Of a stretch of 64,000 nucleotides of DNA, positions 46,569 through 58,940 are shown piece after piece. Where the stretch lies: contig JACEFZ010003441.1 of the NCBI GenBank assembly GCA_014155875.1, positions 126,001 to 190,000 on the forward strand. Reading direction: 5' to 3'. Made by a program: the position numbers and the translations under genes. The notes under the pieces are model-generated. The model worked only from the letters and a program-made list of their open reading frames with translations, did no database searches and was not told the DNA's origin. Numbering within the stretch: position 1 is the stretch's first letter; every line of letters starts with the position of its first letter. The DNA comes from Cepaea nemoralis. Lineage: Eukaryota > Mollusca > Gastropoda > Stylommatophora > Helicidae.

Positions 46569-48361
46569 TCAATGAGTACACTGTGATTGTTTTTCCCGCA
46601 GCAATTCTGAAATACGCGGAGGAGTGCTTGAAAGGGCACAACGGAGAACATTTTCAGCATCGAATCTATTACGTAGTTTCATTTTAATTTCTAGCAGAGC
46701 TGAAAAGCCTGACTCACAAAAATATGATTGACGCAAATGGAAGCAATGCACGGGTTGCCTTTTCTGCCACTTTTGGTTAGGAATAGCACATCAAAGGCCA
46801 AAATTCCGTGATGGGTTTCTCATCTAACACATCTCTTGCTCCCGAATCATTTTTCAGCTCCAGAAATTCATCTTGACAATCATCAGAAACTTTTTCAACT
46901 GATAATTTGAATGGGTTTCGCACCAAATCCAGCTCATCATCACTAAGTTCAGGAAAATATCGCTCAAATTCATTTTCTAGAGCTGTCAAATGCTGAGCAA
47001 ATTTCATTTTTTGCAAATTGTGGAAGTACTTGGTCTTTACCATCAACAACGAGAACGGATGACAGCTTCTCAAACATTGCAACATTTGTCATATTGACCT
47101 TTCTTTTCCAGTTTTCCAGCTTGCTCATAAAAGCTCTCAAGGCATCCACAAATTGTATGATATTTGTATTCCTTCCTTGCATCTGAAGATTGAGTTTATT
47201 CAACTGCTCAAAAATATCAACTAAATAGGCAAGGCGCATGATCCATTCCTCATCATCCAGCCAGGCGAAAAAGTCCATCTTACCCTGAACTTCAAAAAAT
47301 AATTTGAGCTCGTCTCTCAGCTCATATACTCGCGCAGTTACATTTCCTCTTGACAGCCATCGAACATTTGTGTGGAAAAGAAGCAAATGGTGGCCTGCAT
47401 CCATGTCAACGCATAACTGCTTAAAAAGCCGTGAGTTGAGAGCTCCTCCTTTGATAAAATTCACTATCTGAACGGTTTGATCCAAAACCTTCCCCAATGG
47501 AGCTGGAAGTGTTTTGGAGGCCAGTGCTTGACGATGGATCATGCAATGAATGCCTTTCACTTTTGGGGCACATTTCTTCACACTAACTTTAAATCCTGAT
47601 TTGGTCCCCAACATAGCTGGTGCTCCATCTGTACAGCACCCACACATATTATCCCATAAAAGATTTTCTGATTCAAGGAAAGATGAAACCTTTTCCAAAA
47701 TATCAGAGGCCATGGTAGTTGTTTCAAGAGGAGAGCAAAAAAGAAGTTCTTCTTTAAATGATCCTGAATGCACATATCTTGCAAACACTATCAACTGAGA
47801 ACACGATGCCACATCAGTCGATTCATCAATTTGAATTGAATAGAGCCCAAATGCTGCAGACTTGCTCTCTTGCACAACTTGATCCTTGATGTCATTGGCC
47901 ATATCGCTGATCCTCCTTTGAACAGTGTGGTTTGATAGTGAAACCGCTGCAAGTTTTTTCTCTGATTCATTTCCCAACACAATTTCCACCATCTTGAGAC
48001 AACAAGGTTTGATCAAAGATTCTCCGATTGTATGTGGTTTTTTCTGCTTCGCTATCTCCAGTGCTACGATATAGGAAGCTTCAGTAACCTTTTGGTTTGT
48101 TTCTTGGAATGCCCCTGTTAAATCCAGTCTCATCCTTTTGACAGCATTCCCAAGACGTTCAAAACAGGTTTTGTCCTTGTCCTTGTATTGAGGATGAACA
48201 TTCGACAAATGATTCCTCAACTGTGTCGGTTTCATAGAATCATTTGACAAACTTTTACTACAAATAACACACTGAGGTCGTTCTTCTCCGTTGATGACGA
48301 TATTTGTGAATCCATAATTCAAATAAGACAGGTCATACTTTCGTTTCTTGACACTCATCAT
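46569..48361 (-). pseudogene. hAT transposase (ZBED/SCAND3-like), frameshifted
   Basis: The frame 46970-48361 gives 463 residues. A BED-type zinc finger lies near residues 25-60 (CVICSKSLSNDSMKPTQLRN, HLSNVHPQY). The RNase H-like fold follows, with QIDESTDVASCSQLIVFARY (catalytic Asp), GCCTDGAPAMLGTKSGF (second Asp), IHCMIHRQALASKTLP and HTNVRWLSRGNV. A frame change near 46990 leads to ENEFERYFPELSDDELDLVR. A further break separates the C-terminal dimerisation block at 46569-46751 (SGFSALLEIKMKLRNRF, LRCALSSTPPRISELL). In intact relatives this is one protein of roughly 600 residues that cuts and inserts the hAT element in the nucleus. Two frame breaks make this copy inactive. Confidence 0.93.
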
Positions 48362-48509
48362 GGGCTTCAGATTCTATAAATATAAAACAATAAAGTCAAG
48401 ATCAACACACATAAACACCCACAGACCTGTATACACACCCACACGCACATATATACGTACACACACACACACACACACTCACACACACACATACACACAC
48501 AATTATATT
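48362..48509. repeat. (CA)n-rich stretch inside the hAT element
   Basis: ACACACAC and TACACACACA runs from about 48455 to 48500, directly before R240 copy C. Confidence 0.8.
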
Positions 48510-48630
48510 GCATATCCTATTTACAGTACATCGTTGTCAACACCAGAATTTTACTGCTGTTGTTGATGTCTGGCAAGTTTTACGTTCAGTAGTTTGTCAT
48601 TGATTTCTGAACGACCGGCTCCAATACCAA
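48510..48630 (-). repeat. R240 dispersed repeat, copy C (partial)
   Basis: GCATATCCTATTTACAG, then GTTGTCAACACCAG, TTACGTTCAGTAGTTTGTCA and ACGACCGGCTC. Its tail-side end abuts a CA-rich run. Confidence 0.8.
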
Positions 48631-48708
48631 CACGCTAAAACCCCAGCACGATGTGGTCTGCTGTTAAATCAGTCACCGCTGGCAAGCCTTTAGGCCACGG
48701 AGACGGTG

Positions 48709-48712
<4 letters not shown>

Positions 48713-48782
<70 letters not shown>

Positions 48783-48801
48783 TCATACAAACACACGCAC
48801 A

Positions 48802-48866
<65 letters not shown>

Positions 48867-48885
48867 TCATACAAACACACGCACA

Positions 48886-48962
<77 letters not shown>

Positions 48963-48984
48963 TCATACAAACACACGCACACTC

Positions 48985-49025
<41 letters not shown>
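48713..49025. repeat. (AT)n/(GT)n block with three (AT)n segments
   Basis: Three (AT)n tracts are separated by the same 26-bp spacer ACTCATACAAACACACGCAC plus ACTCAT, at about 48781, 48865 and 48961. So the block is itself a higher-order duplication. It ends in (GT)n at 49002-49024. Confidence 0.93.
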
Positions 49026-49247
49026 CCAGTCTATCTGATGAAGGAGTTAAGGACGCTGTTCGTAATCCCGTATACACAGCTGCGCGAGATTCGCCAGCGG
49101 ATCGCGTTGCATCAGTTTCTTATGAAAAAGTATGTGAGCCGGACGTTCAGAAAGCAATAGCAAACCACTGAACATAAAACTTGCCAAGACATCAACAGTA
49201 GCTGTAAAGTGCTGGTGTTGACTGCAATGCCCTGTAAATAGGATATG

Positions 49248-49250
<3 letters not shown>
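49026..49250 (+). repeat. R240 dispersed repeat, copy D (opposite orientation)
   Basis: The reverse complement gives CCTATTTACAGGGCATTGCA, GTCAACACCAGC, TTGATGTCTTGGCAAGTTTT and GAACGTCCGGCTCACATAC. It is opposite in orientation to copies A, B, C, E, F and G, and its tail side (right) runs into (AT)n at 49250. Confidence 0.85.
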
Positions 49251-49329
<79 letters not shown>

Positions 49330-49335
49330 ATATAT
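49251..49335. repeat. (AT)n microsatellite
   Basis: Tail-side tract of R240 copy D. Confidence 0.95.
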
Positions 49336-49740
49336 AGTCTCCTTACCTCCGCAAAAATAATAATTTGAAAAGCTGAGACGTGTAGATTCGTAAACAATGG
49401 AGGGATCTCGGTAATCGGTTTCTTTTTTAATGCGATCTTGAAATAATCGGATGAGTACTCTACACCTCATTAAAACGGAGAAGCACTAACAAAAAAAACG
49501 TAAGTTACCGCAAATAAAATCTCTGGTAAAATACGGCAACCTAAATCATAGAGGCTAGGTAGAAGGAAAAGAACCGTATATTATGGAGGGAAAACAATAT
49601 CAAGTAATTGGTTCTTGTATTAACGCGATCTTGAAATAATTGGGGGATTTAACGTCACGAGTGTGCTTAATATCCCGATCATGTTTTGTGTGATCCTGAA
49701 GCCAATTTGACAATGTCTTCATTTCCCCCCATCTGGAAAC
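49336..49740. other. hAT subterminal region with a diverged internal repeat
   Basis: Two related stretches near 49383-49460 and 49575-49655 share ATGGAGGGA, TGCGATCTTGAAATAAT-like blocks. No coding signal. Confidence 0.55.
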
Positions 49741-49801
49741 CCTCAAATTTTCCAAGGGGGGGGGGGGGGGGGGGAGGAATTCCCCACCGGTTGAGCCACT
49801 G

Positions 49802-49902
49802 GTCTAGAAGAAACACGGAGCTGATCCACGACTCTGGTGATCGAGTGAGATGGCAGAACATGACCGCCCACGCTTACCGGCATGGCACATGATGGATGGA
49901 TG
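49802..49902 (+). pseudogene. RTE-like LINE (plus copy), 3' end
   Basis: Resumes after the hAT element with AGAAACACGGAGCTGATCCA, encoding RRNTELIHDSGDRVRWQNMT and AHAYRHGT-stop. It ends in a (GATG)n tail at 49890-49902, followed by the second GAATG. Confidence 0.9.
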
Positions 49903-50695
49903 GAATGTTTTTCATCTTGCTAAAGGCTACTTTCGCCATGGCGATTCTTGTTCTAATCTCTTCAAGGCATCTCCCATCAGATGTTATGACTGTTCCGAGA
50001 TAATTGTATCAATTCACTTGTTGAAGAATATTCCCATTTACTTGTATATTACATTGTGGTACTTCGTTATTCCTAGTGACGACCATAACCTGTGTCTTCT
50101 TACAATTTAGTTCCAACCCCAGCTGCTCACTGTGTACAACAACCGCGTCTACTAATTGTTGCAGATCCTGCGCATTGTCTGCAATCAATACTGTATCATC
50201 TGCATATCTAATGTTATTGATGTTTCTTCCTCCAATGCTGATTCCATTTATATCTTCTACATTTCTGAAAATATTTTCACTGTACAGGGAAAAAAGATCT
50301 GGAGACATTACACATCCCTGCCTAACACCTCTCTTAATAGGTTGATATTGTCCCACTTCATTATCAATCCTTATGGCAGCTTGTTGTTTCCAATATGTGT
50401 TTTTTATAAGTCTAATGTCTTTCTCCATCAATTTGTAGATCTGCAAGCATATCCACCATGTTGACATGTCTAACTATATCAAAAGACTTTGTGTAGTCAA
50501 TATCCTTGTTTACTTCTATAGCACGTTCAATAACTGTTCGCATCATATACACTACACAGCATTTACTGTACCCTTTCCTTCTACAAACCCACATTGTTCT
50601 TCCCCTATTTCAGGTTGTATTTTCTTCCTCACTCTTTGCATGATAATTCGTAACAAAATCTTTGTGATGTGACTCATTATACTAATTGTTATATG
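49903..50695 (-). pseudogene. RTE-like LINE (minus copy), reverse transcriptase
   Basis: Frame 50009-50467 has QYQPIKRGVRQGCVMSPDLF, SLYSENIFRNVEDINGISIG, and an intact YADD in NNIRYADDTVLIADN, then LGLELNCKKTQVMVV. Frame 50412-50594 gives the KGYSKCCVVYMMRTVIERAI part. The body ends on its 3' side at the GAATG duplication and continues at 45633. Confidence 0.92.
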
Positions 50696-51175
50696 TTAAT
50701 CACATTCCAAGGTTCCTGATTTCTTTGGGATTGCAATAAATACAGAATTACATAATTCAGAAGGTATATCTCCAGTATCATATAATGTGTTCAGCAGTCT
50801 GGTGACTTGCTCTAATCCAAATTCTTCTAAAGCTTCAATCATTTCTGTTGTGATGTTGTCTGCACCGGGGGCCTTGCCAGCTTTCATATGCTTAAGAACA
50901 TTTTGAACCTCCATCTTTAAAATTGGTGGTCCTTCATTATTAAATCTAATATCATACTGTTCCTCTCTGTTATCATTATACAGGTCTTTCACATAATATG
51001 TCCATACATGTAGAATCTGATCTTTTTCTATTATGATTTTGCCATCTTTAGTTTTTAGACAGCCTGTTGATGTACTTGTTCTTTTATTAGTAAGTTCCTG
51101 AATTCTTTTGTGCACTAATTTGGTATTTTGACTGTTGTGTTGTTTTTCAATTTCTAAGCCATTTTCTAAAGCCAT
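50696..51175 (-). pseudogene. RTE-like LINE (minus copy), linker and start of RT
   Basis: 159 residues including VQNVLKHMKAGKAPGADNIT and ELCNSVFIAIPKKSGTLEC, the first RT blocks of RTE/BovB-type elements. Frames overlap by a few bases with the endonuclease frame, indicating a frameshift. Confidence 0.9.
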
Positions 51176-52280
51176 GATTCTTTTGCCTTCCTACATAATA
51201 TTCTGACTTGTCTGTGAATTTTTTCATATTTGGCAGGATTATTTTTGTTGAGTCTTCTTGTTTCTATTAGGTGTAAAATTTCTTCAGTCATCCATTTCTT
51301 ACGACCCACCTTCTTTAATTTTGGAATAGTTGTTTCTGCAGCCAATCTGATTGAATTCTTTAACATTTCCCATTGATCATTCACATCCTGGAATAATATC
51401 TCTAGATCAGACAATATATCAAATCTGTTCTGTACTTCTATGTTGAATTTGTTTTGTATTTCCTTGTCATTACTCAATGTACACAAATCATATTTAGTGT
51501 TTCCTGTTACATACTTGACTTTCTTCAGCTTTATCCTCAATGTTCCTGTAAGTAGTCTGTGGTCACTATAACAATCAGCACTGGGAACTGTTTTTGCTAC
51601 TGTTAGCGCGTTTCTAAATCTTCTGCTAATCAGAATGTAGTCAATCTGGTTTCTGATCCTGCTATCAGGACTCCTCCATGTCCATAATCTTCTAGGGTGT
51701 TGCTTAAACCAGGTGTTTCCTACAATTATTTCCTTTTCTTTTGCCCACTCTACGAGTCTGTAGACTCTTTCATTTCTCTCTCCTAAACCATAATCTCCTA
51801 CTGTGTATCTATCACCTTGATTTCCTACTTTTACATTGAAGTCCCCTATTATGATGTTTATTTCTGAATTTTTACATTTCTTTAAGGCAGACTCTATGTC
51901 ATTATAAAATTCTTCTACACTATCTTCACTGGATTCTCCTGTTGGGGCATATACTTGAATAACATTTATGCTAAAATGTCTGCCACTCAATTTAACCAGT
52001 AGAACTCTGTCCGACACGGCCCAATATCCTTGAACAGATGTTGATATTTTCCGGTCCAAAATTATTGCCACTCCCCTTTGTCGATCTTCACCTCCAGAAT
52101 AAATAATCTTAAAATCTTCATCTATCTTGATGTCTGCTCCTGTCCATCTTGTTTCGCACATCCCTAAAATATTAATTTTTTTTTTCTCTTTGTATTTCTT
52201 GTTTTATGTTCTCTAATTTTCCGTCGTTGTTTAACGTCCTAACGTTCCATGTTGCTAATTTTAAAGTCTCTTTCCTTGTC
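51166..52280 (-). pseudogene. RTE-like LINE (minus copy), endonuclease
   Basis: 331 residues from MCETRWTGADIKIDEDF; the true start lies further upstream at LATWNVRTLNNDGKLENIKQ (about 52260-52200), lost to a slip in an A-run near 52175. Motifs: ETRW, VIQVYAPTGESSEDSVEEF, INIIIGDFNVKVGN, RNQIDYILISRRFRNAL and YSDHRLLTGTLRIKLKK. All catalytic blocks of an apurinic-type endonuclease are present. Confidence 0.93.
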
Positions 52281-52560
52281 TTGCGATGATCAGTCTTTAA
52301 GCGAATCATAATATACTAGGCACTTTCAAAGAGGTAGTTTGCCGTTGCTTTCCTCTATGGCAGTGACCATACTTGCCGGATGACCGCAACCATTGTCTCT
52401 CGAAAGAGATCCTCTGCCTGCCGTTGCGAAACTCGAGACCATAACCAACAAATATCTGTCGGCTGCCCTCAAAATTTCATCCACCACCTGCCTTCCGTGG
52501 CTTCTTTTGAACACTTCCAATAAACGAACACGAAATAACATCACATAATCCACAAGCATA
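52281..52560 (-). other. Probable 5' UTR of the minus RTE LINE
   Basis: Contains a 77-residue frame without known motif. Including this, the minus LINE adds up to about 3.1 kb after removing the insert, near the usual RTE length. Confidence 0.5.
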
Positions 52561-52609
52561 AAGTATGATCAGAACGGTGAAGGCAAGCATGCATCGAGCA
52601 GAGTGGTAG

Positions 52610-53026
52610 GTTTCAATTAAACAATCAGAATAGAGAGCAACTATTGGATCCCCCCCCATACCCCATCCCCAACCCCAAGGACATGCTAGTGTGGTGGGAA
52701 CTAGCAGGCGGATAGGCTGGGTGTTCATCACACTAGGTAGGATAATGGTGTGTGATAAGGCAGTCATGGTCGGGTCCCTTTGAGATCGTGTGTATAGTAC
52801 AGAAGAACAAATAGGTCATCATGGCTTGGTTAGAATGCTGCTGCAGGGAATGATCAGATAATCTAGCCGACATTCAGGATTCCGATGAAAGACCAGACGG
52901 ACACATCATCAGACCGCTACTGTTACCATTAGTATTGGGACTCTTTGCTCTCAGATGAGAACAGAGCACGTATGGGAATGTGCCGACTGCTGTGATATCG
53001 GTTCTTGACTCAACTTAACTCAACAT
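52610..53026 (+). pseudogene. LINE C-terminal/RNase H fragment with pentamer tail
   Basis: Low-quality frame with ADRRIG near 52708, and MRTEHVWECADCCDIGS near 52955-53005. The latter is followed by GACTCAACTTAACTCAAC, a (CAACT)n-type tail. It shares this end with 57585-57660 and with the SINE at 58528. Confidence 0.6.
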
Positions 53027-53175
53027 ATATCAATCGTTATATGCTGGCCCGATACTGAAATTATTGTCAGATGGTGAACCATGATCGATTACGCCAAATA
53101 ACATAGCATGTGATTTTGACTATTATAAAATGCTAGTGAACTTACTGTACACACACACGCACACACACACACAAA
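53027..53175. other. Spacer with a short (CA)n run
   Basis: No gene. (CA)n at about 53150-53174. Confidence 0.5.
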
Positions 53176-54100
<925 letters not shown>

Positions 54101-54103
54101 TGT

Positions 54104-54305
54104 TGCATATTCTTTACAGGGCGTTGCAGTCAACGCTAGCATTTTTCAGCTGCTGTTGATGTACTAGGCAAGTTTTATGTTCAGTAGTTTGCCATTGTTT
54201 CTAAACGACCGGCTCACATACTCCCGTAAGTTACCAGAGCGGCGCGAACTTCTGGCGATTCTCGCAGCTGCGGTCTTCCCCATGTTGATATACGGAACTA
54301 CGAAC
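54104..54305 (-). repeat. R240 dispersed repeat, copy F
   Basis: GCATATTCTTTACAGGGCGT, GCAGTCAACGCTAGC, CTGCTGTTGATGTACTAGGC and AACGACCGGCTCACATACTC. The tail side runs into (AT)n. Confidence 0.8.
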
Positions 54306-54419
54306 ATTGTCGCTAAACCCTTGGCACGCATTAGTCTCTATGCTGTCCTATATTCTTGTTGACCTGCGGATGTCGGCTGGTGTCAGTAGATTATTTTACT
54401 TGGCCTGCATGTGAAATGT

Positions 54420-55430
54420 CACGCGCAAAGAATTTAATAAACTCATCTTATCTCATGTTCCTCTTGTACCTTGCGGTGTCGAGGTGAAGCATAAACAGCG
54501 GGAGAGTGTCCGCTTATGGGCTTCATGTATCGACATTGCCATGGACTCTGCTATTCCCTCCGTCCATCGTTTGCGTGGTCGGCCTCGTCTTCTGCTTCCA
54601 TCTAGTCTGTACATAACTGCTTGTTGGGGTATACTGTTAGTTGGTAACCTTCTTGCATGGCCAAACCATTTGACTTGCTTCTTCTTCTTCTTCTTCAGCG
54701 TTCCGAGCCATTGAGGTTCTTTGCTGCAGATACAATTTGACTTGCTGCCTTCTAATAAAATCTAGCACTACCTATACACTTTAGTCCTGATTTCTTCATA
54801 TCTGATCTTATCTCTTCTTGATACGTTGGGTATTCTTCTAAGAAATCCCACTTCTGTTGTTGTGATTTTTCTTTTCTATTTTTCTCTTATTGTCCAGGTT
54901 TGGCATTGGTACCATAGAGTTGGTAGGAAGATTGTGTTGTAACGTGCTTTCTTAGTAACATGTTTCTTCTATAGTATTGGTGCCATTTGTCCCGTGAGTT
55001 GGTTTGCCATATTGCATCTATTTTCGATCTCGTCTTCTGATCTGATAATATTATACTTTCTAGGTACTTGAAACTCTTGACTTGTTTCAGAGGATGATCG
55101 TTTAAGTGAATTGTTGTTGTTTTTTATTTCTTCTTTAGTTATAGTCAGTACCTCTGTCTACTTGTGCTAATTTTCATGTTATATTCCCAACACATTTCGT
55201 TTAGACTATTCATGTGGTCTTGTAATTCAGCTTCTGATTTTGCTATTAGTGCTTCGTTGTCCGCAAACAGGAGTTATGTAATTGCGTAATTTGCAGATGG
55301 TTCTTCTTCTATGTTCTTGCGGTCTCTGATTGGCTGGTTTCTTTACATATATTGTTTATATAGGTTATGAACAAGAAAGGGGACAGGACACAACCTTTTC
55401 ATACTCCGGATCTTATAGTGAATGGGGAAT
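54420..55430 (-). pseudogene. LINE RT to C-terminus, minus copy of an inverted pair
   Basis: Read on minus from 55430: a GCVLSP-like RT block, LLFAD-like remnants near 55290, FKYL near 55065, WFGHARRLPTNSIPQQAVMY near 54640 and RRRGRPRKRWTEGIAE near 54570. It ends in ACCGCAAGGTACAAGAGGAA and an ATGAGATAAGATGAG tail. About 50-70 bp of unrelated sequence with CTTCTTCTTCTT at 54680-54735 is inserted. Confidence 0.8.
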
Positions 55431-55539
55431 TTAATAATAATTTTTTATTTACTAATTATTTATAGATTTAACAATCGATTTTTTTTTTATATTTTCAGAA
55501 TCATCACCGATGCATTTTTTAATGTCTAATTTGTTTCCT

Positions 55540-55835
55540 TTGCATGCATACATCGGACAATGCTTCGAATTATGTCTTCTACTTCCTATAGTCCACTGTC
55601 GCGTGGCGTTGGTGATGATGCCTGTTCACAGCCTTCTTATACGGATGTTCCTCATGCCATGATGTCAGATTTCCTGGCTTCGTCTCCCTCTGTCTCTCCT
55701 GCCTTTTTCTTCCCTCCAGTTTCCCAGCTGTCATGACGTACTCCAAATTTCTCATTCTTCTGAAGTGACCAAAGAATGTATAGGGTTGCCAGTAATAAAC
55801 TCTCTTTCAGAAATCCTTCATTATGTATTTTTTTT
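55540..55835 (-). pseudogene. Fragment of another LINE C-terminus
   Basis: Read on minus: FRRMRNLEYVMTAGKLEGRK, then RQRETKPGNLTSW. This is the (F)GHxxR...GKxEGRR(x)RGRQR pattern of LINE C-termini. It lies between the two arms of the inverted pair. Confidence 0.55.
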
Positions 55836-55854
55836 TTCATCATTCATCTCTACA

Positions 55855-56665
55855 ATAACATAGACCGCAAGAACACAGCATGACGAGAACACGGAAGAAG
55901 AACCATCTGCAAATCTAACTATTAGAGAACTCCTGTTTGCGGACGACCATCCACTAACAGCGAAAAAAGAAGCTGAATTACAAGACCAAATGTGTAGGGA
56001 ACATAACATGAAAATTAGCACAAGACAGAGGTATTAACTGTAACTAAAGAAGAAAAAGCAACAACGATTCACCTAAATTAACATCTCTTGAAACACGTAA
56101 AGAGCTTCAAGTACCTAGGAAGTATAATATCATCAAATGGCAAATCAGAAGACGAGATCAAAAATAGGTGCAATAAGGCAAACCAACTCATTGGACAAAA
56201 GGCACCAATACTAAAGAGCAAACATGTATCAATAACTACTAAGAAAGTACTTTACAACACAATCTTCCCACCAACTCTATGTTACCAATGTCAGACCTGG
56301 ACAATGACAGAAAAAGAGAAAATAAACATCACAATAACAGAAGAATCAAGAAGAGATAAGATCAGAAATGAAGAAATAAGGACTAAAGTGGGGGTTATAG
56401 CTGCACTAGATTTTATTAGAAGGCAGCAAGTCAAATGGTTTGGCCATGCAAGTAGGTTACCTTCTAACAGTATACCACAACAAGAAATGATGTACAGACC
56501 AGAGGGAAGCAGAGGAAGAGGTCGACCATGTAAACGATGGACGCAGGGAATAACAAGAGTCCATGGGAATATCGACACATGAAGCCCATAAGCGTGCACC
56601 CTCCTGCTGCTTATACTTCACCTCGACACTGCAAGGTACAAGAGGAACAAGATGAGATGAGATGA
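55855..56665 (+). pseudogene. LINE RT to C-terminus, plus copy of an inverted pair
   Basis: ANLTIRELLFADDHPLTAKK near 55905 carries the FADD active site. Frame 56088-56582 has KHVKSFKYLGSIISSNGKSE, PTLCYQCQTWTMTEKEK, VKWFGHASRLPSNSIPQQEM and GRGRPCKRWTQGITRVHG. The 3' end is CTGCAAGGTACAAGAGGAAC then AAGATGAGATGAGATGAG. It mirrors 54420-55430. Confidence 0.88.
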
Positions 56666-56669
56666 GGTC

Positions 56670-57660
56670 TCTACAATCACATCTCTGCGACTTCCAAAAG
56701 TTTCACTACTAGACTGCTAGTTGGCCATGATCCACTTCTGTAGTCAAGGGTCATAGACTAAGACGAGGCAGGTCCTGGATGGCACAGGCGGAACTTTCTA
56801 TACGTCAGATATGTGATCTAGAGACCATCACTCGTGAAAAAGGATGAGTTGAAGTTCAGGAAGACATGACGGTCTGGAACAATGTAATAATAACACTGGG
56901 TCGTGAGTGCAGGGAATTGGCAGCGGACCGCATTGAGTTTGAAGAGCACCAGCTGATCCAGAGTAACACACATTAAGGCGACATGTCATCTACACCGATG
57001 AGTAAGTGGTGAGAAACAGACGTAGTGGTTGGGGTTTTATTGCAAAGGCTAATGGATGAGTATTGAAAAGGAAAGTCTGGCATATGAGACTATGACCTCC
57101 AGTATGAGAATGGAGGTGGAGGCAGTAACAGCTGCATTCCGTTAGCTGGAGGAGACTACTGCAACACACATTGTATTCATTACGAATTCAAAGAGTATGC
57201 TTAGTAAGGTGGAGAAAGGAATGTTTCATGTGGAATGGCTATCGGCGCTTAAGAGGTCATATAGATTATGAGAATTGTATGGATATTTTGCCCTAGCCAT
57301 TCGGGAGTGCGGGGGAATAAACAGGCTGATAGGCTAGAAGGGAATGCACCTCTTGGTGGTAGATTGTCTCTGGACAAAGGGGGGGGGGGGGTGGTCGTGC
57401 GCTTGTAGGACCAGGTGGAGATAGCGGAGGAACAGACTGAGAACACATATGTGGAAAGAATGAGATTGCGGTGGATCGGCAGGGGTTCTGGAAGTATTTC
57501 AAAACTGAGAAGGAAGACCAGGAGAACCGTTAAACAGATAGCGGTGGGAACGATTAGTAGCATGCCTCTTCGCTGGCTGTTGCACGAGGGGACGGAGCAC
57601 GTATGGGGGTGACCTGAATGCAGTGATGTCGGTTCTCGACTCAACTCAACTCAACTCACA
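56670..57660 (+). pseudogene. LINE C-terminal part with RNase H domain
   Basis: Shifted frames spell YTDGSV-like near 56995, SGWGFIAKANG near 57030, MEVEAVTAA-like near 57110, IQRVCLVRWRKECFM near 57190, and PFGSAGE with ADRLAGNAPLGG-like near 57300-57350. Then comes an open frame 57415-57612 (MEIAEEQTENTYVERMRLR, GTISSMPLRWLLHEGTEHVW). It ends TCGACTCAACTCAACTCAAC. RNase H after RT is known in I-like LINEs. No RT is present here. Confidence 0.65.
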
Positions 57661-58110
57661 ACAAAACTGGTTCGATATATCTCTTACGAACACTTTCACT
57701 CCCCTGGATTAGCAAAGGTGTATTTTACACAATGCTCTACGTCTTGTGATATGCTGCTTTTGTTTAGGCACCTCTGACATTTGGATTACAGAAGTGTCAC
57801 GAACCAGTTCATCATAATTCGTGTAGTCTTGTTGTGTCAGTCTGATCATTGAGATCTTGTTTTGTATAAAGAAGACCAGTGTCTGATCAAATGGTGTCAG
57901 CAATCATGCTTCGACTGAAGTCCATATCTCTGGCAATTAGATTTCCATGTTTATCTGACCGGGATTTCCTGTCGATGCATTCCTCTCGTTTCCATATTGA
58001 AGAAGTTGCTACAAACTGTTCCAGTTTTTCTCCTTATATGTTTTTTTTTTTTTTTTTTCTCATACTGATATGCCAGTCATGATGGTTTGCTTGTCATGTA
58101 TAAAACAGTT
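57661..58110. other. No recognised feature
   Basis: Contains a T-run near 58031-58058. No gene seen. Confidence 0.45.
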
Positions 58111-58114
58111 ATGA

Positions 58115-58335
58115 TTTTTTAAGCATGTTATGTGGAGAAATACACGGGAACACTTAGTGACAACTGGCAAGAATTATGGAAAATAGCAAAGGGAAGACAA
58201 AGAGATAAATACCTGGATGACTTGGTCAAGTGACATAATTGAGACAAGAACATGGACCTGATCATGACTCTGGTGATTGTATGTAATGGTGAACTATGAC
58301 CTCTCACGCTTATCGGCATAGCACTTGATATTAAT
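58115..58335 (+). pseudogene. RTE-like LINE 3' end
   Basis: GTGACAACTGGCAAGA, GATAAATACCTGGATGACTT, TGATCATGACTCTGGTGATT and CTCACGCTTATCGGCATAGC match the last 200 bp of the RTE copies at 45181 and 49802. It ends CACTTGAT, then the trinucleotide tract. Its frame is destroyed. Confidence 0.85.
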
Positions 58336-58480
<145 letters not shown>

Positions 58481-58527
58481 TGAGAGCCTTTCTTTATGTT
58501 ATGACATTTTTAATTACATTTACATTA

Positions 58528-58930
58528 TAGGGGCTGCGTGGTCTGCGTGGTCCCGAGGTACGGTGTCCGCCTCGAGTGCTGGAGGTCCCGGGTTCAAGCC
58601 CCGGTAATGACCGGGATTTTTTCTCGTGGACTTCTAGTAATAAAATTTCCCCTGGTCTCTGGGTAGTGAGATCGGACGTCCGGTGTACTGTTGCGCATGT
58701 AAAAAATCCCTTGGCAGTTGGAAATCGAAAAAGAGTAGCCTAACGGCGCTGCCCGGGCAAAATTTAGAGTTAAAAATCTACCCAAAGTATTTCAGGATCC
58801 TCGCCAGTGCTACGGAGTTCGTGCACTGAGCTGAGTTTCTCCAGACTCAGGTTTGAGTTAGGAGGAGAACGGAGCACTTATGGATTGCACCCGTGTGCCG
58901 TGATGTTGATCCTTCAACTAAACTAAACTA
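58528..58930 (+). repeat. Complete tRNA-derived SINE with 10-bp target duplications
   Basis: Flanked by ATTTACATTA at 58518-58527 and 58931-58940. The head has an A-box-like TGGTCCCGAGG at 58548-58558 and a canonical B box GGTTCAAGCC at 58591-58600. The body (ATAAAATTTCCCCTGGTCTC, ATCCCTTGGCAGTTGGAAA) lacks tRNA folding. The 3' end (ACGGAGCACTTATGG, GTGATGTTGATCC, then ACTAAACTAAACTAA) resembles the 3' ends of the LINE pieces at 52950-53026 and 57585-57660. Confidence 0.9.
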
Positions 58931-58940
58931 AACTAATTTA

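Larger units (their letters stand above)
46026..49801 (-). mobile_element. hAT transposon with 8-bp target duplication
   Basis: The left end reads CGGTGGTTCTCAACC; the right end in reverse complement reads CAGTGGCTCAACC. Both resemble the CAGTGGTTCTCAACC type ends of Charlie-like hAT elements. The flanks are GTCTAGAA at 46018-46025 and 49802-49809. This is an 8-bp duplication that fits the hAT preference nTnnnnAn and splits a LINE that reads on from one side to the other. C-runs follow both ends. The element carries a broken transposase and later insertions. Confidence 0.9.

Noticed and set aside
45181..49902. Twin-priming inversion as the explanation for the opposed LINE pieces
   Set aside because: Both arms contain the same segment, and the flanking GAATG duplication plus the continuous outer LINE show a nested insertion instead.
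58528..58610. Possible tRNA gene with perfect B box
   Set aside because: No acceptor stem pairing, long non-tRNA body, target duplications and a pentamer tail show a SINE.
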